A stretch of DNA of 64,000 nucleotides from Clostridia bacterium (GTDB lineage Bacteria; Bacillota; Clostridia; Oscillospirales; Acutalibacteraceae): NCBI GenBank assembly GCA_017467405.1, contig JAFTSH010000001.1, positions 417,542 to 481,541 on the forward strand, in the 5' to 3' direction. The position numbers were made by a program, and so were the translations under genes. Every line of letters starts with the position of its first letter. The first letter of the stretch is position 1. The notes under the pieces were generated by a model, which was given only the letters and a program-made list of their open reading frames with translations, was not told where the DNA came from and did no database searches. Shown here one piece after another: positions 43,941 to 51,537 of this stretch.

Positions 43941-45257
43941 TCAGCGGAATCTTACGCTGAATACCGTTCCGTTTTCAAGGTCGCTCGTTACCGAAAGGTC
44001 GAGCTTTAAGGTGTCGGCAATATTTTTTGCGATGGACAGTCCGAGTCCGTAGCCGCCCTTGCCGCGCGCCTCGTCGGCACGGTAAAAACGGTCGAAAAGG
44101 TGTTTGATGTCCTCTTCGGAAATAGGCTCGCCGCTGTTTGCGACGGTAAGCAGAGCACCGCTTCCAAAGGGAACGACGCCTACCTTGACGAAACCCGAGT
44201 TTTCACCGTATTTCACGGCGTTATCGAGAAGTATCTGAAGGAGCTGGGTGACCATAGCCTTGTCACTGTTTACTGCGGTGCTTTGAATATCACAGATCAC
44301 CGTTACGTCCTTTTCGTAGGCAATCGGCTCGAAATACAGAGCACACCCCTGGGCAAGCTCACCGAGATCAAAGGAGGTCAGGTTAGGCTTCAGGCTTTCC
44401 TCGTCGGATTTTGCAAGCATCAGCATCCTCTCAACGAGTCCGCGCATATGCTCGGCCTCTTCCTTGGTGCTTTCAAGCCAGCGGCGCTGATCGTCCACCC
44501 TTTCCGAGCTGTGGGAGAGCAGAATATCGTTGTTGGCAAGTATTACGGTCAGCGGTGTTTTGAGTTCGTGCGAGGCGTCCGAAATAAACCGACGCTGCTG
44601 CTTCCAGGCCTTTTCGGTGGGCTTGACCGCGAGATGCGAGAGAAAAAGACTGATGCCCACCATTACCGCCATACAGACTGCGTAAAGTATCAGCGAGGTA
44701 AGAATACTGCTCTTGAGGGTGGTGTCGATAATTCCCGTGTCGGCAAGCACGGCGGTTTTTCCACCCTCGGGAGCACTCCTGACGTGGTAGGCTATTCCGA
44801 GCGAGTAAATTATATCACTGTCCCGATTTGAGGCGTTTATCTCGTCAACCGCTTTTTCAAGCACCTCTTCGGATACCGATACTCCGTTTTCGGTCACCGA
44901 CAGAAGCCGTCCGTTGCCGTCGAGTGAAATATTTACGTAAGCCACCGTAAAATTGACACGGCCGTTTTCACGGTCTGACTCGTTGCGGTGTCCTCCTATC
45001 ATGGGAAGATCGTCCGACGGAACGAATTCGCCTGAGGGAGGAGTCGGCGGTGTCTGATTATCCGAGCCCTCGTTTTCGGCTTTCTGCTGTCTGTGAGGCT
45101 CCTGAGCAAAGGCCGAAACGGCGCGCAGACTCTGCATAAGCTCGTTTTTTGCAGAGGTATACGCGTTGATGCACATAATGGCAAAGGCAAATATCAGAAC
45201 GATACTCACTAGGAACAGATTGATATAAACTATTTTACGACGCAGCTTTTTCAGCAT
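43941..45257 (-). CDS. Two-component sensor histidine kinase
   Basis: A 438-residue membrane kinase. Two membrane helices (about residues 10-30 and 185-207) flank an extracytoplasmic sensor of about 150 residues. The sensor includes a Pro/Glu-rich stretch (TPPTPPSGEFVPSDDLPM). The HisKA box is FISDASHELKTPLTVILANN with the phospho-histidine, and the ATPase domain shows DNAVKYGENSGFV and GGYGLGLSIAKNI. It is translated from an ATG overlapping the end of the response-regulator gene by 7 nt. The stimulus is unknown. The pair is divergent from the polyphosphate-type operon and may regulate it. Confidence 0.9.
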   Translation of the reverse strand: MLKKLRRKIVYINLFLVSIVLIFAFAIMCINAYTSAKNELMQSLRAVSAFAQEPHRQQKAENEGSDNQTPPTPPSGEFVPSDDLPMIGGHRNESDRENGRVNFTVAYVNISLDGNGRLLSVTENGVSVSEEVLEKAVDEINASNRDSDIIYSLGIAYHVRSAPEGGKTAVLADTGIIDTTLKSSILTSLILYAVCMAVMVGISLFLSHLAVKPTEKAWKQQRRFISDASHELKTPLTVILANNDILLSHSSERVDDQRRWLESTKEEAEHMRGLVERMLMLAKSDEESLKPNLTSFDLGELAQGCALYFEPIAYEKDVTVICDIQSTAVNSDKAMVTQLLQILLDNAVKYGENSGFVKVGVVPFGSGALLTVANSGEPISEEDIKHLFDRFYRADEARGKGGYGLGLSIAKNIADTLKLDLSVTSDLENGTVFSVRFR

Positions 45258-45928
45258 CTGGTATCCTCCAATCTGTAACCCTGCTTTTTGACCGAAACGA
45301 TGGCTACCTCAGAGCCGATAAAGGTCAGCTTTTTGCGCAGGAACGAAATATACGCCTCAACGTTGGAGTCGCCTGCGTCGGAGTCGTAGCCCCATACGCG
45401 GACGATTATATCGTCCTTCGACAGCAGCATTGACGGACGGCTGATGAGCAGGTTCATGATCTCCGATTCCTTGAAATTAAGACGGACCTCCTTGCCGTTG
45501 CAGAGCAGAGCGGAGGAGGAGCGGCAGAATTTCAGGTCTCCGAAGCAGAGCTCGTCGGTGACCATCTCGCCCGGCCTGCGGGAAAGGGCACGGATGCGTG
45601 CCAGCAGCTCCTCGGGGGAGAAGGGCTTGGTCATATAATCGTCTGCGCCGTGATCCAGCCCCGCCACCTTGTCCCTTACCGTATCAAGCGCGGTAAGCAT
45701 AAGCACGGGCGTGCAGACGCCCTTTTTTCTCAGTGAAGAGGCAACGTCGTAGCCGTTCTTTTTGGGAAGCATCACGTCAAGTATTATAACGTCGTATGCA
45801 CCGCTTTCGGCCAGTGCCTCGCCTTCGACACCGTCGTAAGCCGCGTCGGTCATATATTTCTGTTCGCGCAGTATCTGGCACAGCGCGTCGGAAAGTCTTT
45901 TTTCGTCCTCGATAACAAGCAGTCGCAT
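45251..45928 (-). CDS. OmpR-family response regulator
   Basis: A 225-residue regulator. The receiver domain has the acidic pair in VIEDEK, phospho-acceptor Asp51 in IILDVMLPKKNG and the Lys in MTKPFSPEELLARI. The C-terminal winged helix (about 130-222) contains LNFKESEIMNLLISRP and VWGYDSDAGDSNVEAYISFL. RBS AAGGAGA. It forms an operon with the kinase and is the likely regulator of the divergent VTC-DUF4956 genes (153 nt between starts). A TATAAT on the minus strand (45969-45964) could be its -10 box. Confidence 0.92.
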   Translation of the reverse strand: MRLLVIEDEKRLSDALCQILREQKYMTDAAYDGVEGEALAESGAYDVIILDVMLPKKNGYDVASSLRKKGVCTPVLMLTALDTVRDKVAGLDHGADDYMTKPFSPEELLARIRALSRRPGEMVTDELCFGDLKFCRSSSALLCNGKEVRLNFKESEIMNLLISRPSMLLSKDDIIVRVWGYDSDAGDSNVEAYISFLRKKLTFIGSEVAIVSVKKQGYRLEDTRC

Positions 45929-46045
45929 ATATCTTCTCCTTGGTTTTCTGACTCTAATTTTACATTATATACTTTAAAATACAAGCCTGAAATAAACCTT
46001 AAATATGTTTTATCGGGTTTTTGGGATTTTTTAAGGTCACGGGAG

Positions 46046-46051
46046 TATAAT
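46046..46051 (+). promoter_or_regulatory. Probable -10 box of the VTC operon
   Basis: TATAAT at 46046-46051, 31 nt upstream of the start codon. A weak -35-like TTGGGA lies at 46021-46026 with a 19-bp spacer, suggesting the promoter needs an activator. CCTTAAA and TTTTAAGG half sites flank it. Confidence 0.45.
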
Positions 46052-46081
46052 CTGCCCGAAAACAATAAGGAGAGGTGTATC

Positions 46082-46792
46082 GTGCCCGAAATAACGAGTA
46101 TTTTCAAAAGGACCGAAAAGAAATACCTCATCACCCGCCGACAAAAGGAGGAGCTCACGGCCGAAATGCAGGGACGAATGATTCCCGACGAGTTCGGCCG
46201 AAGCACCGTGTGCAGTATATATTTCGATACCCCCGATTACAGGTATATACGCGCGTCGATCGAAAAGCCCGTCTACAAAGAAAAGCTCCGTATGCGTTGC
46301 TACGGCAGACCGAATGAAAACTCAAGGGTGTTCATAGAGCTTAAGAAGAAATTCAAGGGAGTCGTCTATAAAAGGCGCGAGACGCTTACGCTCTCGCAGG
46401 CCAAGGATTACGTCGAACGCGGCGTAATGCCCTGCGATACGCAAATAATGAGGGAGATTGACTACCTTTACCGCCTCGGCGAGGGACTCAGACCCGCCGT
46501 CCTTATAATGTGCGAACGCGAAGCTTTTTTTGCTTCGGATGACAGGGATTTCCGTGTGACCTTCGACGGCTCTCTGCGCTTCAGAACCACCGACGTTTTC
46601 CCCGACGGCTCGCTTGAGGGTGAGCCGATAGTCGACTCAGACCTTTTCGTGATGGAGGTCAAGTCGGCGGGTGGAATGCCGTTGTGGCTGTCCGGTGTTC
46701 TCGACGAAATGAAGCTATATCCCGTGTCCTTCTCAAAATACGGCAGGGTATATACCGACCACATATCCCGAAAGGAGTATACGTATGCTTGA
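46082..46792 (+). CDS. VTC-domain polyphosphate polymerase-like protein
   Basis: A 236-residue protein of the VTC domain (CYTH-like triphosphate tunnel). The fold carries basic residues in FKRTEKKYLITRRQKEEL and KLRMRCYGR, and acidic metal ligands in RVFIELKKKFKGVVYKRR and LFVMEVKSAGGMPLWLSG. Yeast Vtc4 makes polyphosphate from ATP; bacterial VTC proteins are presumed similar, although the substrate here is not shown. The start is a GTG with GAGAGG upstream. It overlaps the DUF4956 gene by 8 nt, the usual bacterial pairing. Confidence 0.85.
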   Translation: MPEITSIFKRTEKKYLITRRQKEELTAEMQGRMIPDEFGRSTVCSIYFDTPDYRYIRASIEKPVYKEKLRMRCYGRPNENSRVFIELKKKFKGVVYKRRETLTLSQAKDYVERGVMPCDTQIMREIDYLYRLGEGLRPAVLIMCEREAFFASDDRDFRVTFDGSLRFRTTDVFPDGSLEGEPIVDSDLFVMEVKSAGGMPLWLSGVLDEMKLYPVSFSKYGRVYTDHISRKEYTYA

Positions 46793-47459
46793 CCTGATAT
46801 TTACCCCCGTTACCGCCGACGGCTTTACCGGCGTTAACTATCTTATATGCACTGCGGCGTCCCTTATCCTCGGAGCCGTAATAGCCGCCTCTGTGGCGTT
46901 CCGTTCAAGGACCAGCCGCAGCTTTTTGCTGACCCTCGTAATACTTCCGGCGGCCGTCCAGACGGTCATAATGCTGGTAAACGGCAGCGTGGGTACGGGA
47001 CTTGCCGTAATGGGCGCCTTTTCACTCGTCCGCTTCCGATCGATCCCCGGTACCGCCCGCGAGATCTCTGCAATAATCCTTGCGATGGCGGCAGGACTCG
47101 CCTGTGCACAGGGCTACGTGGGAATGGCTCTGCTTTTTACGGTGGTTACGTGTGCCATCTTCCTGATATTTTCCTTCGTCGCAATACTCGGCAGGGGAGA
47201 GAAAAAAGAGCTTCACGTCACCGTTCCCGAATCCCTCAACTATTCACACGCGTTTGACGATATATTCGAAAAGTACGCCTCGGGCGTCAGACTGATCTCG
47301 GTAAAGACGACCAATATGGGAAGCCTTTTCAAGCTCAAATACGAGCTTTCGGTTAAAAACCCCGATTCGGAAAAGAATATGATCGACGAAATGAGATGTC
47401 GCAACGGAAACCTTGAAATACTCGTCTGCGACTCCGCCGATGCGAGAGAGGTGCTTTGA
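46785..47459 (+). CDS. DUF4956 membrane protein
   Basis: A 224-residue membrane protein with four or five helices in the first 135 residues and a cytoplasmic C-terminal domain. The conserved segment GSVGTGLAVMGAFSLVRFRS then IPGTAREISAIILAMAAGLA identifies DUF4956. Function is unknown, but the family almost always sits beside VTC-domain genes and probably forms part of a polyphosphate synthesis/export complex (inference). Overlaps both neighbours by a few nt, implying coupled translation. Confidence 0.85.
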   Translation: MLDLIFTPVTADGFTGVNYLICTAASLILGAVIAASVAFRSRTSRSFLLTLVILPAAVQTVIMLVNGSVGTGLAVMGAFSLVRFRSIPGTAREISAIILAMAAGLACAQGYVGMALLFTVVTCAIFLIFSFVAILGRGEKKELHVTVPESLNYSHAFDDIFEKYASGVRLISVKTTNMGSLFKLKYELSVKNPDSEKNMIDEMRCRNGNLEILVCDSADAREVL

Positions 47460-47461
47460 TT

Positions 47462-49372
47462 ATGAGATTTTCCGTTTTTATCAGAACGGTTTCCCTGATC
47501 TGCGCGCTCTGCGTGACCCTGCTTTTTGCCGCCTGCTCACCTGACGGAGATACCGCCTCGGCCGTACAGCCCGGAACGGGCGGAGCGGGCGAAAACGGAA
47601 ACGAGCAGGTTGCGACGGAGCTTGAAAACACGGGTGGGATGGATTTTTCACTAAGCGATCGCGACGTGGATGCGTCCTACGACGCCGCAAAGGCGGTCAA
47701 GGTCGTTTTCTCCGAAAGCTCGGTCAGTATCACGGGCAACGGTGCCACGGCCAAAGGAACTCAGGTCGTACTATCGGGAGAAACTACGTATATAATCAGC
47801 GGTAAATGTACCGACGGCTCGGTGAGGGTAAAGGCAACGGCCGAAACGAAGCTTCAGATAGTGCTTGACGGCCTTGACCTTTCCTGCATGAACGGCTCTC
47901 CTTTTATAGTGGAGCAGGCAGACAAGGTCTTCGTTACGCTTGCCGAGGGAAGCACCAACACCCTTTCCGACGGTGGCTCGTATACACAAACGGTGGAAGA
48001 TTCAACGGTCGACGCCGCAATGTTCAGCAAGGACGATATGACGCTTAACGGAGCCGGCTCGCTTGTCGTTAAAGGCAACTTCAAGCACGGAATAGTTTCA
48101 AAGGACGATCTCGTGATAGCTGACGGTAAGATCACTGTTTCGGCAGCGTCAACGGGAATCGACGGCAAGGACTGCGTTAAGATCAGCGGCGGTACCCTTA
48201 AGGTTACGGCAGGTACCAACGGAATACGCGCATCCAACGCGGAAGACACCTCGCGCGGCTTCGTTTCGGTATCGGGCGGCAGTATTACCGTCACCGCAGG
48301 TACCGACGGAATAGAGGCCGAAACCGTTATCAGCATCACGTCGGGGGAGGTTAAGCTTACCACGGGCGGCGGAAGTGCCAACTCCTCAACGAATGACGGT
48401 TGGGGACAGTGGGGCGGCTTCGGCGGCTCGGCGACTACCTCCTCGGAAACCTCGGCAAAGGGGCTTAAAGCAGGCAGCGGAATAGCCCTTGACGGCGGTA
48501 CGGTTACGGTTGACTCGTCGGACGATTCGGTACATTCAAACGGCGACGTCGTGATAAACGACGGCATCCTCGAGCTTACCTCGGGAGACGACGGCGTGCA
48601 CGCCGACAGCGTCCTTACAGTCAACGGCGGAAAGATAACCGTAAAAAAGAGCTACGAGGGACTCGAAGCTTCGGAAATAGATATTGCCGGCGGCACCACC
48701 TACGTTGTTGCCTCCGACGACGGACTCAACGCCGCAGGCGGTAACGACGGATCGGCTCTCAGCGGACGTCCGGGCGGAAATCCCTTTGACGCCGACAGCT
48801 CGAAGGTTATAAATATCAGCGGCGGATATCTCGTCGTGAACGCCTCGGGTGACGGAGTTGACTCAAACGGTAACGTCAATGTCACGGGCGGAGTTACCCT
48901 CGTTTCAGGACCCACGAACGGCGGTAACGGCTCGTTTGACTACGGCGGAAACGCCGTAATTACGGGCGGAATTTTCATAGCCGCGGGAAGCAGCGGAATG
49001 GCACAAAGCTTCTCCGAAAGCTCGACGCAGGGCTCGATAATGATCAATCTTTCATCCTTACAGCAGGCCGAAACCCCGATAATCCTCTGCGACGGCAGTA
49101 AAAACGTGTTGGCGTCCTTTACGCCCATGAAGCAGTACGTCAACGTGGTTGTGTCCGCTCCCGGAATAGTATCGGATAAGACCTTCCTGCTTGGTACGGG
49201 TAAGGTATCAGGAGCCGACGTCTACGGCTTTGCCGACAGCGGCAAGGTATCTGCGTTTACCGAATTTGCCGAGATCGAAATGACCTCTCTCCATTATTCC
49301 GAAGGCTCGGGAGGAATGGGCGGCGGAGGTGGCGGCGGCTTCGGCGGCCGACCCGGCGGCCCGAGATTCTGA
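47462..49372 (+). CDS. Cthe_2159-like beta-helix carbohydrate-binding lipoprotein
   Basis: A 636-residue surface lipoprotein with lipobox LFAAC (Cys25). Most of the protein is a repetitive right-handed beta-helix of units such as ISGGTLKVTAGTNGI, VNGGKITVKKSYEGLEASEI and VTGGVTLVSGPTNGG. This is typical of the Cthe_2159 (DUF4353) carbohydrate-binding family, known to bind acidic sugars and cellulose in Clostridium thermocellum. Insertions near residues 305-330 and a very Gly-rich C-terminus (GGMGGGGGGGFGGRPGG) are unusual and may anchor or cross-link it. The ATG at 47462 has GAGAGAGG upstream; the previous stop overlaps by proximity (2 nt gap). It ends the VTC operon. Confidence 0.8.
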   Translation: MRFSVFIRTVSLICALCVTLLFAACSPDGDTASAVQPGTGGAGENGNEQVATELENTGGMDFSLSDRDVDASYDAAKAVKVVFSESSVSITGNGATAKGTQVVLSGETTYIISGKCTDGSVRVKATAETKLQIVLDGLDLSCMNGSPFIVEQADKVFVTLAEGSTNTLSDGGSYTQTVEDSTVDAAMFSKDDMTLNGAGSLVVKGNFKHGIVSKDDLVIADGKITVSAASTGIDGKDCVKISGGTLKVTAGTNGIRASNAEDTSRGFVSVSGGSITVTAGTDGIEAETVISITSGEVKLTTGGGSANSSTNDGWGQWGGFGGSATTSSETSAKGLKAGSGIALDGGTVTVDSSDDSVHSNGDVVINDGILELTSGDDGVHADSVLTVNGGKITVKKSYEGLEASEIDIAGGTTYVVASDDGLNAAGGNDGSALSGRPGGNPFDADSSKVINISGGYLVVNASGDGVDSNGNVNVTGGVTLVSGPTNGGNGSFDYGGNAVITGGIFIAAGSSGMAQSFSESSTQGSIMINLSSLQQAETPIILCDGSKNVLASFTPMKQYVNVVVSAPGIVSDKTFLLGTGKVSGADVYGFADSGKVSAFTEFAEIEMTSLHYSEGSGGMGGGGGGGFGGRPGGPRF

Positions 49373-49481
49373 TCCTCAAGCCGCTTTGATTAAGGGTAAA
49401 TCCCGTGCACCGATCTCCTTCTCTCATCTTAACATTCTCTCATCCCACAACCCAACCCCTTTTATCGGTGCTCGGATTTCG

Positions 49482-49510
49482 GCGTGCGAAGTCAACTTCG
49501 CACGCTTTTT
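49482..49510 (+). terminator. Terminator of the VTC operon
   Basis: GCGTGCGAAGT at 49482-49492 and ACTTCGCACGC at 49495-49505 form an 11-bp stem with a 2-nt loop, followed by TTTTT. It lies 110 nt after the lipoprotein stop; the interval holds no other recognisable element. Confidence 0.88.
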
Positions 49511-49551
49511 GTTTATATTTTATTCTTTCGTCGGTTTTTGGCATATGGCGT

Positions 49552-49580
49552 TTGACATTACGGCTCAAGTGTGCTAAACT
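49552..49580 (+). promoter_or_regulatory. Promoter of serS
   Basis: TTGACA at 49552-49557, 17 bp, TAAACT at 49575-49580. The leader is only about 30 nt, so serS is not T-box controlled here. Confidence 0.78.
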
Positions 49581-49616
49581 GTAATTCAGAAATTTGAGTT
49601 AATGGGAGTAATATCA

Positions 49617-50936
49617 ATGCTGGACATTCGTTTTATCTGTGACAACCCCGAGCTTGTCAAGGAAAACATAAGAAAGAAATTCAAGGACGCCAAGCTTCCG
49701 CTTGTCGACGAGCTTATCTCACTCTACACCGAAAAATGCGCCGCCAACAGCCGCGCCAACGAGCTGCGTGCCAACCGCAATAAGGTCAGTAAGCAGATTG
49801 GTGCCCTTATGGGTCAGGGCAAGCGCGAAGAGGCTGAAGAGATGAAGAAGCTGGTCAGTCAGCAGGCTGCCGAGCTCGCCGCTCTCGAAGAAAAGGAAGC
49901 CGAGCTGGGACAAAAGGTGCTCTCGATCCAGATGAAGATCCCCAACATCGTCGACGAAAGCGTTCCCGTCGGTAAGGACGACAGCGAAAACGTCGAGGTT
50001 GAGCAGTTCGGCGAAAAGACCGTTCCTGCCTTTGAAATTCCCTACCATACCGATATAATGCAGCTCTTTGACGGAATCGACAAGGAGTCGGCCGGCAGGG
50101 TAGCAGGCGAGGGCTTCTATTACCTTATGGGCGACATCGCAAGAATGCACTCCGCCGTTACCGCTTATGCCCGCGATTTTATGATCGACAAGGGCTTTAC
50201 CTACTGCATTCCTCCCTTTATGATGCGCAGCAACGTCGTCACGGGCGTAATGAGCTTTGAGGAAATGGATGCAATGATGTACAAGATCGAGGGTGAAGAT
50301 CTTTATCTGATCGGCACCTCCGAGCACTCCATGATCGGTAAGTTTATCGACACTGCCACCAACGAGGACAAGCTGCCCCTCACCCTTACGAGCTATTCTC
50401 CCTGCTTCAGAAAGGAAAAGGGCGCCCACGGAATTGAGGAGCGCGGAATTTACCGCATACACCAGTTCGAAAAGCAGGAAATGATAGTCATCTGCAAGCC
50501 CGAAGACAGCATGGAGTGGTTCCATAAGATGTGGAGCTATTCCGTCGAGCTCTTCCGCAGCCTTGACATTCCCGTACGTACCCTCGAGTGCTGCACCGGA
50601 GACCTCGCCGATCTTAAGGTCAAGTCCTACGACGTAGAGGCCTGGTCACCCAAGCAGCAGAAGTACTTTGAGGTCTGCTCCTGCTCCAACCTTTCGGATG
50701 CACAGGCACGCCGACTCGGCATCAGAGTAAAGGGCGCCGACGGAAAGAGATATTTCGCCCACACCCTCAACAATACCGTCGTTGCACCTCCCAGAATGCT
50801 GATAGCCCTCCTCGAAAACAACCTCGAGTTTGACGGCGAGTATTACAGCGTAAGGATCCCCGAGGCTCTCCGTCCCTACATGGGCGGCAAAGAGGTCATC
50901 AGAGCGATCAACAAGTACGAATCCCCCAAGAAATAA
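49617..50936 (+). CDS. serS: Seryl-tRNA synthetase
   Basis: A 439-residue class II synthetase charging tRNA-Ser. The N-terminal coiled-coil arm (about residues 25-110; LRANRNKVSKQIGAL onward) contacts the long variable arm. The core has motif 2 (SYSPCFRKEKGAHG and RGIYRIHQFEKQEM) and motif 3 (LNNTVVAPPRMLIALLENN). The ATG at 49617 has GGGAG 8 nt upstream; a start 15 nt earlier is in frame but overlaps that site. Monocistronic between its promoter and terminator. Confidence 0.96.
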   Translation: MLDIRFICDNPELVKENIRKKFKDAKLPLVDELISLYTEKCAANSRANELRANRNKVSKQIGALMGQGKREEAEEMKKLVSQQAAELAALEEKEAELGQKVLSIQMKIPNIVDESVPVGKDDSENVEVEQFGEKTVPAFEIPYHTDIMQLFDGIDKESAGRVAGEGFYYLMGDIARMHSAVTAYARDFMIDKGFTYCIPPFMMRSNVVTGVMSFEEMDAMMYKIEGEDLYLIGTSEHSMIGKFIDTATNEDKLPLTLTSYSPCFRKEKGAHGIEERGIYRIHQFEKQEMIVICKPEDSMEWFHKMWSYSVELFRSLDIPVRTLECCTGDLADLKVKSYDVEAWSPKQQKYFEVCSCSNLSDAQARRLGIRVKGADGKRYFAHTLNNTVVAPPRMLIALLENNLEFDGEYYSVRIPEALRPYMGGKEVIRAINKYESPKK

Positions 50937-50941
50937 AATTT

Positions 50942-50976
50942 CAGCCTTCATGCGGTTTGCATGAAGGCTGTTTTTT
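50942..50976 (+). terminator. Terminator of serS
   Basis: CAGCCTTCATGC at 50942-50953 and GCATGAAGGCTG at 50959-50970 form a 12-bp stem with a 5-nt loop, then six T. Confidence 0.92.
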
Positions 50977-50984
50977 AATGAAGT

Positions 50985-51009
50985 AAGGCCACCGAATTCG
51001 GTGGCCTTT
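50985..51009. terminator. Perfect palindrome, likely mscL terminator
   Basis: AAGGCCACCGAA is followed directly by its reverse complement TTCGGTGGCCTT, giving a 24-bp dyad. It lies 17 nt beyond the mscL stop on the minus strand; the T tract is poor, so it may act as a 3-prime stabiliser or back-up terminator. Confidence 0.55.
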
Positions 51010-51025
51010 AAGTTTATTACCGATA

Positions 51026-51499
51026 TTACTCCGTCAGCTCGCTCGTGCAGTGTGCACAGCGGGTAGCTTCGATAGCGATCTCGCTCTTGCAGAAGGGGCA
51101 CACCTTGGTGGTGGGGGCTGCGGGAGCGGGCTCTTCTTCCTTCTTCTTGCCGACGCTCATGAGCTTGTTGACAAACTTAACGAGCAGGAAGATGATGACG
51201 GCCATGATGAAGAAGTTGATTATCGCATTGATGAAGGCGCCGTAATTAAGGGTAACGGCTTCGGTGACAACCTCACCGGCATCGTCAAGCACTTCGGGCT
51301 TGAGAATGACGGCGTACTCGGAGAAATCAAGTCCGCCGATCATACCGATGAGAGGGGAGATAACGTCGTTTACGAGGGAATTTACGATGGCCTGGAAGGC
51401 TCCGCCGATGATCACGCCGACGGCGAGATTCATTACGTTTCCTCTTGCGATGAATTCCTTGAATTCAGCCATGATTCCCTTTTTGTTTTTCTTTGCCAT
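51026..51499 (-). CDS. mscL: Large-conductance mechanosensitive channel with C-terminal zinc ribbon
   Basis: A 157-residue MscL. The amphipathic N-terminus and pore helix (FIARGNVMNLAVGVIIGGAF, residues about 17-36) and second helix (AIINFFIMAVIIFLLVKFVN, about 90-112) match the family that opens to release solutes on osmotic downshock. After a Pro/Ala/Glu linker, the last 26 residues form a zinc ribbon (CPFCKSEIAIEATRCAHC, two CxxC pairs) not present in classical MscL of about 130 residues. The ATG follows GGAGG. It lies 38 nt after pnp and is probably cotranscribed. Confidence 0.93.
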   Translation of the reverse strand: MAKKNKKGIMAEFKEFIARGNVMNLAVGVIIGGAFQAIVNSLVNDVISPLIGMIGGLDFSEYAVILKPEVLDDAGEVVTEAVTLNYGAFINAIINFFIMAVIIFLLVKFVNKLMSVGKKKEEEPAPAAPTTKVCPFCKSEIAIEATRCAHCTSELTE

Positions 51500-51537
51500 T
51501 GCTCTTTTCCTCCGTTTCCTTTATGTAAGGAGAAGAA

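Noticed and set aside
47462..49372. Repetitive Gly/Ser/Asp units taken as a DNA repeat array or CRISPR-like array
   Set aside because: The periodicity is at the protein level (beta-helix coils); DNA units are not identical and there are no spacers.
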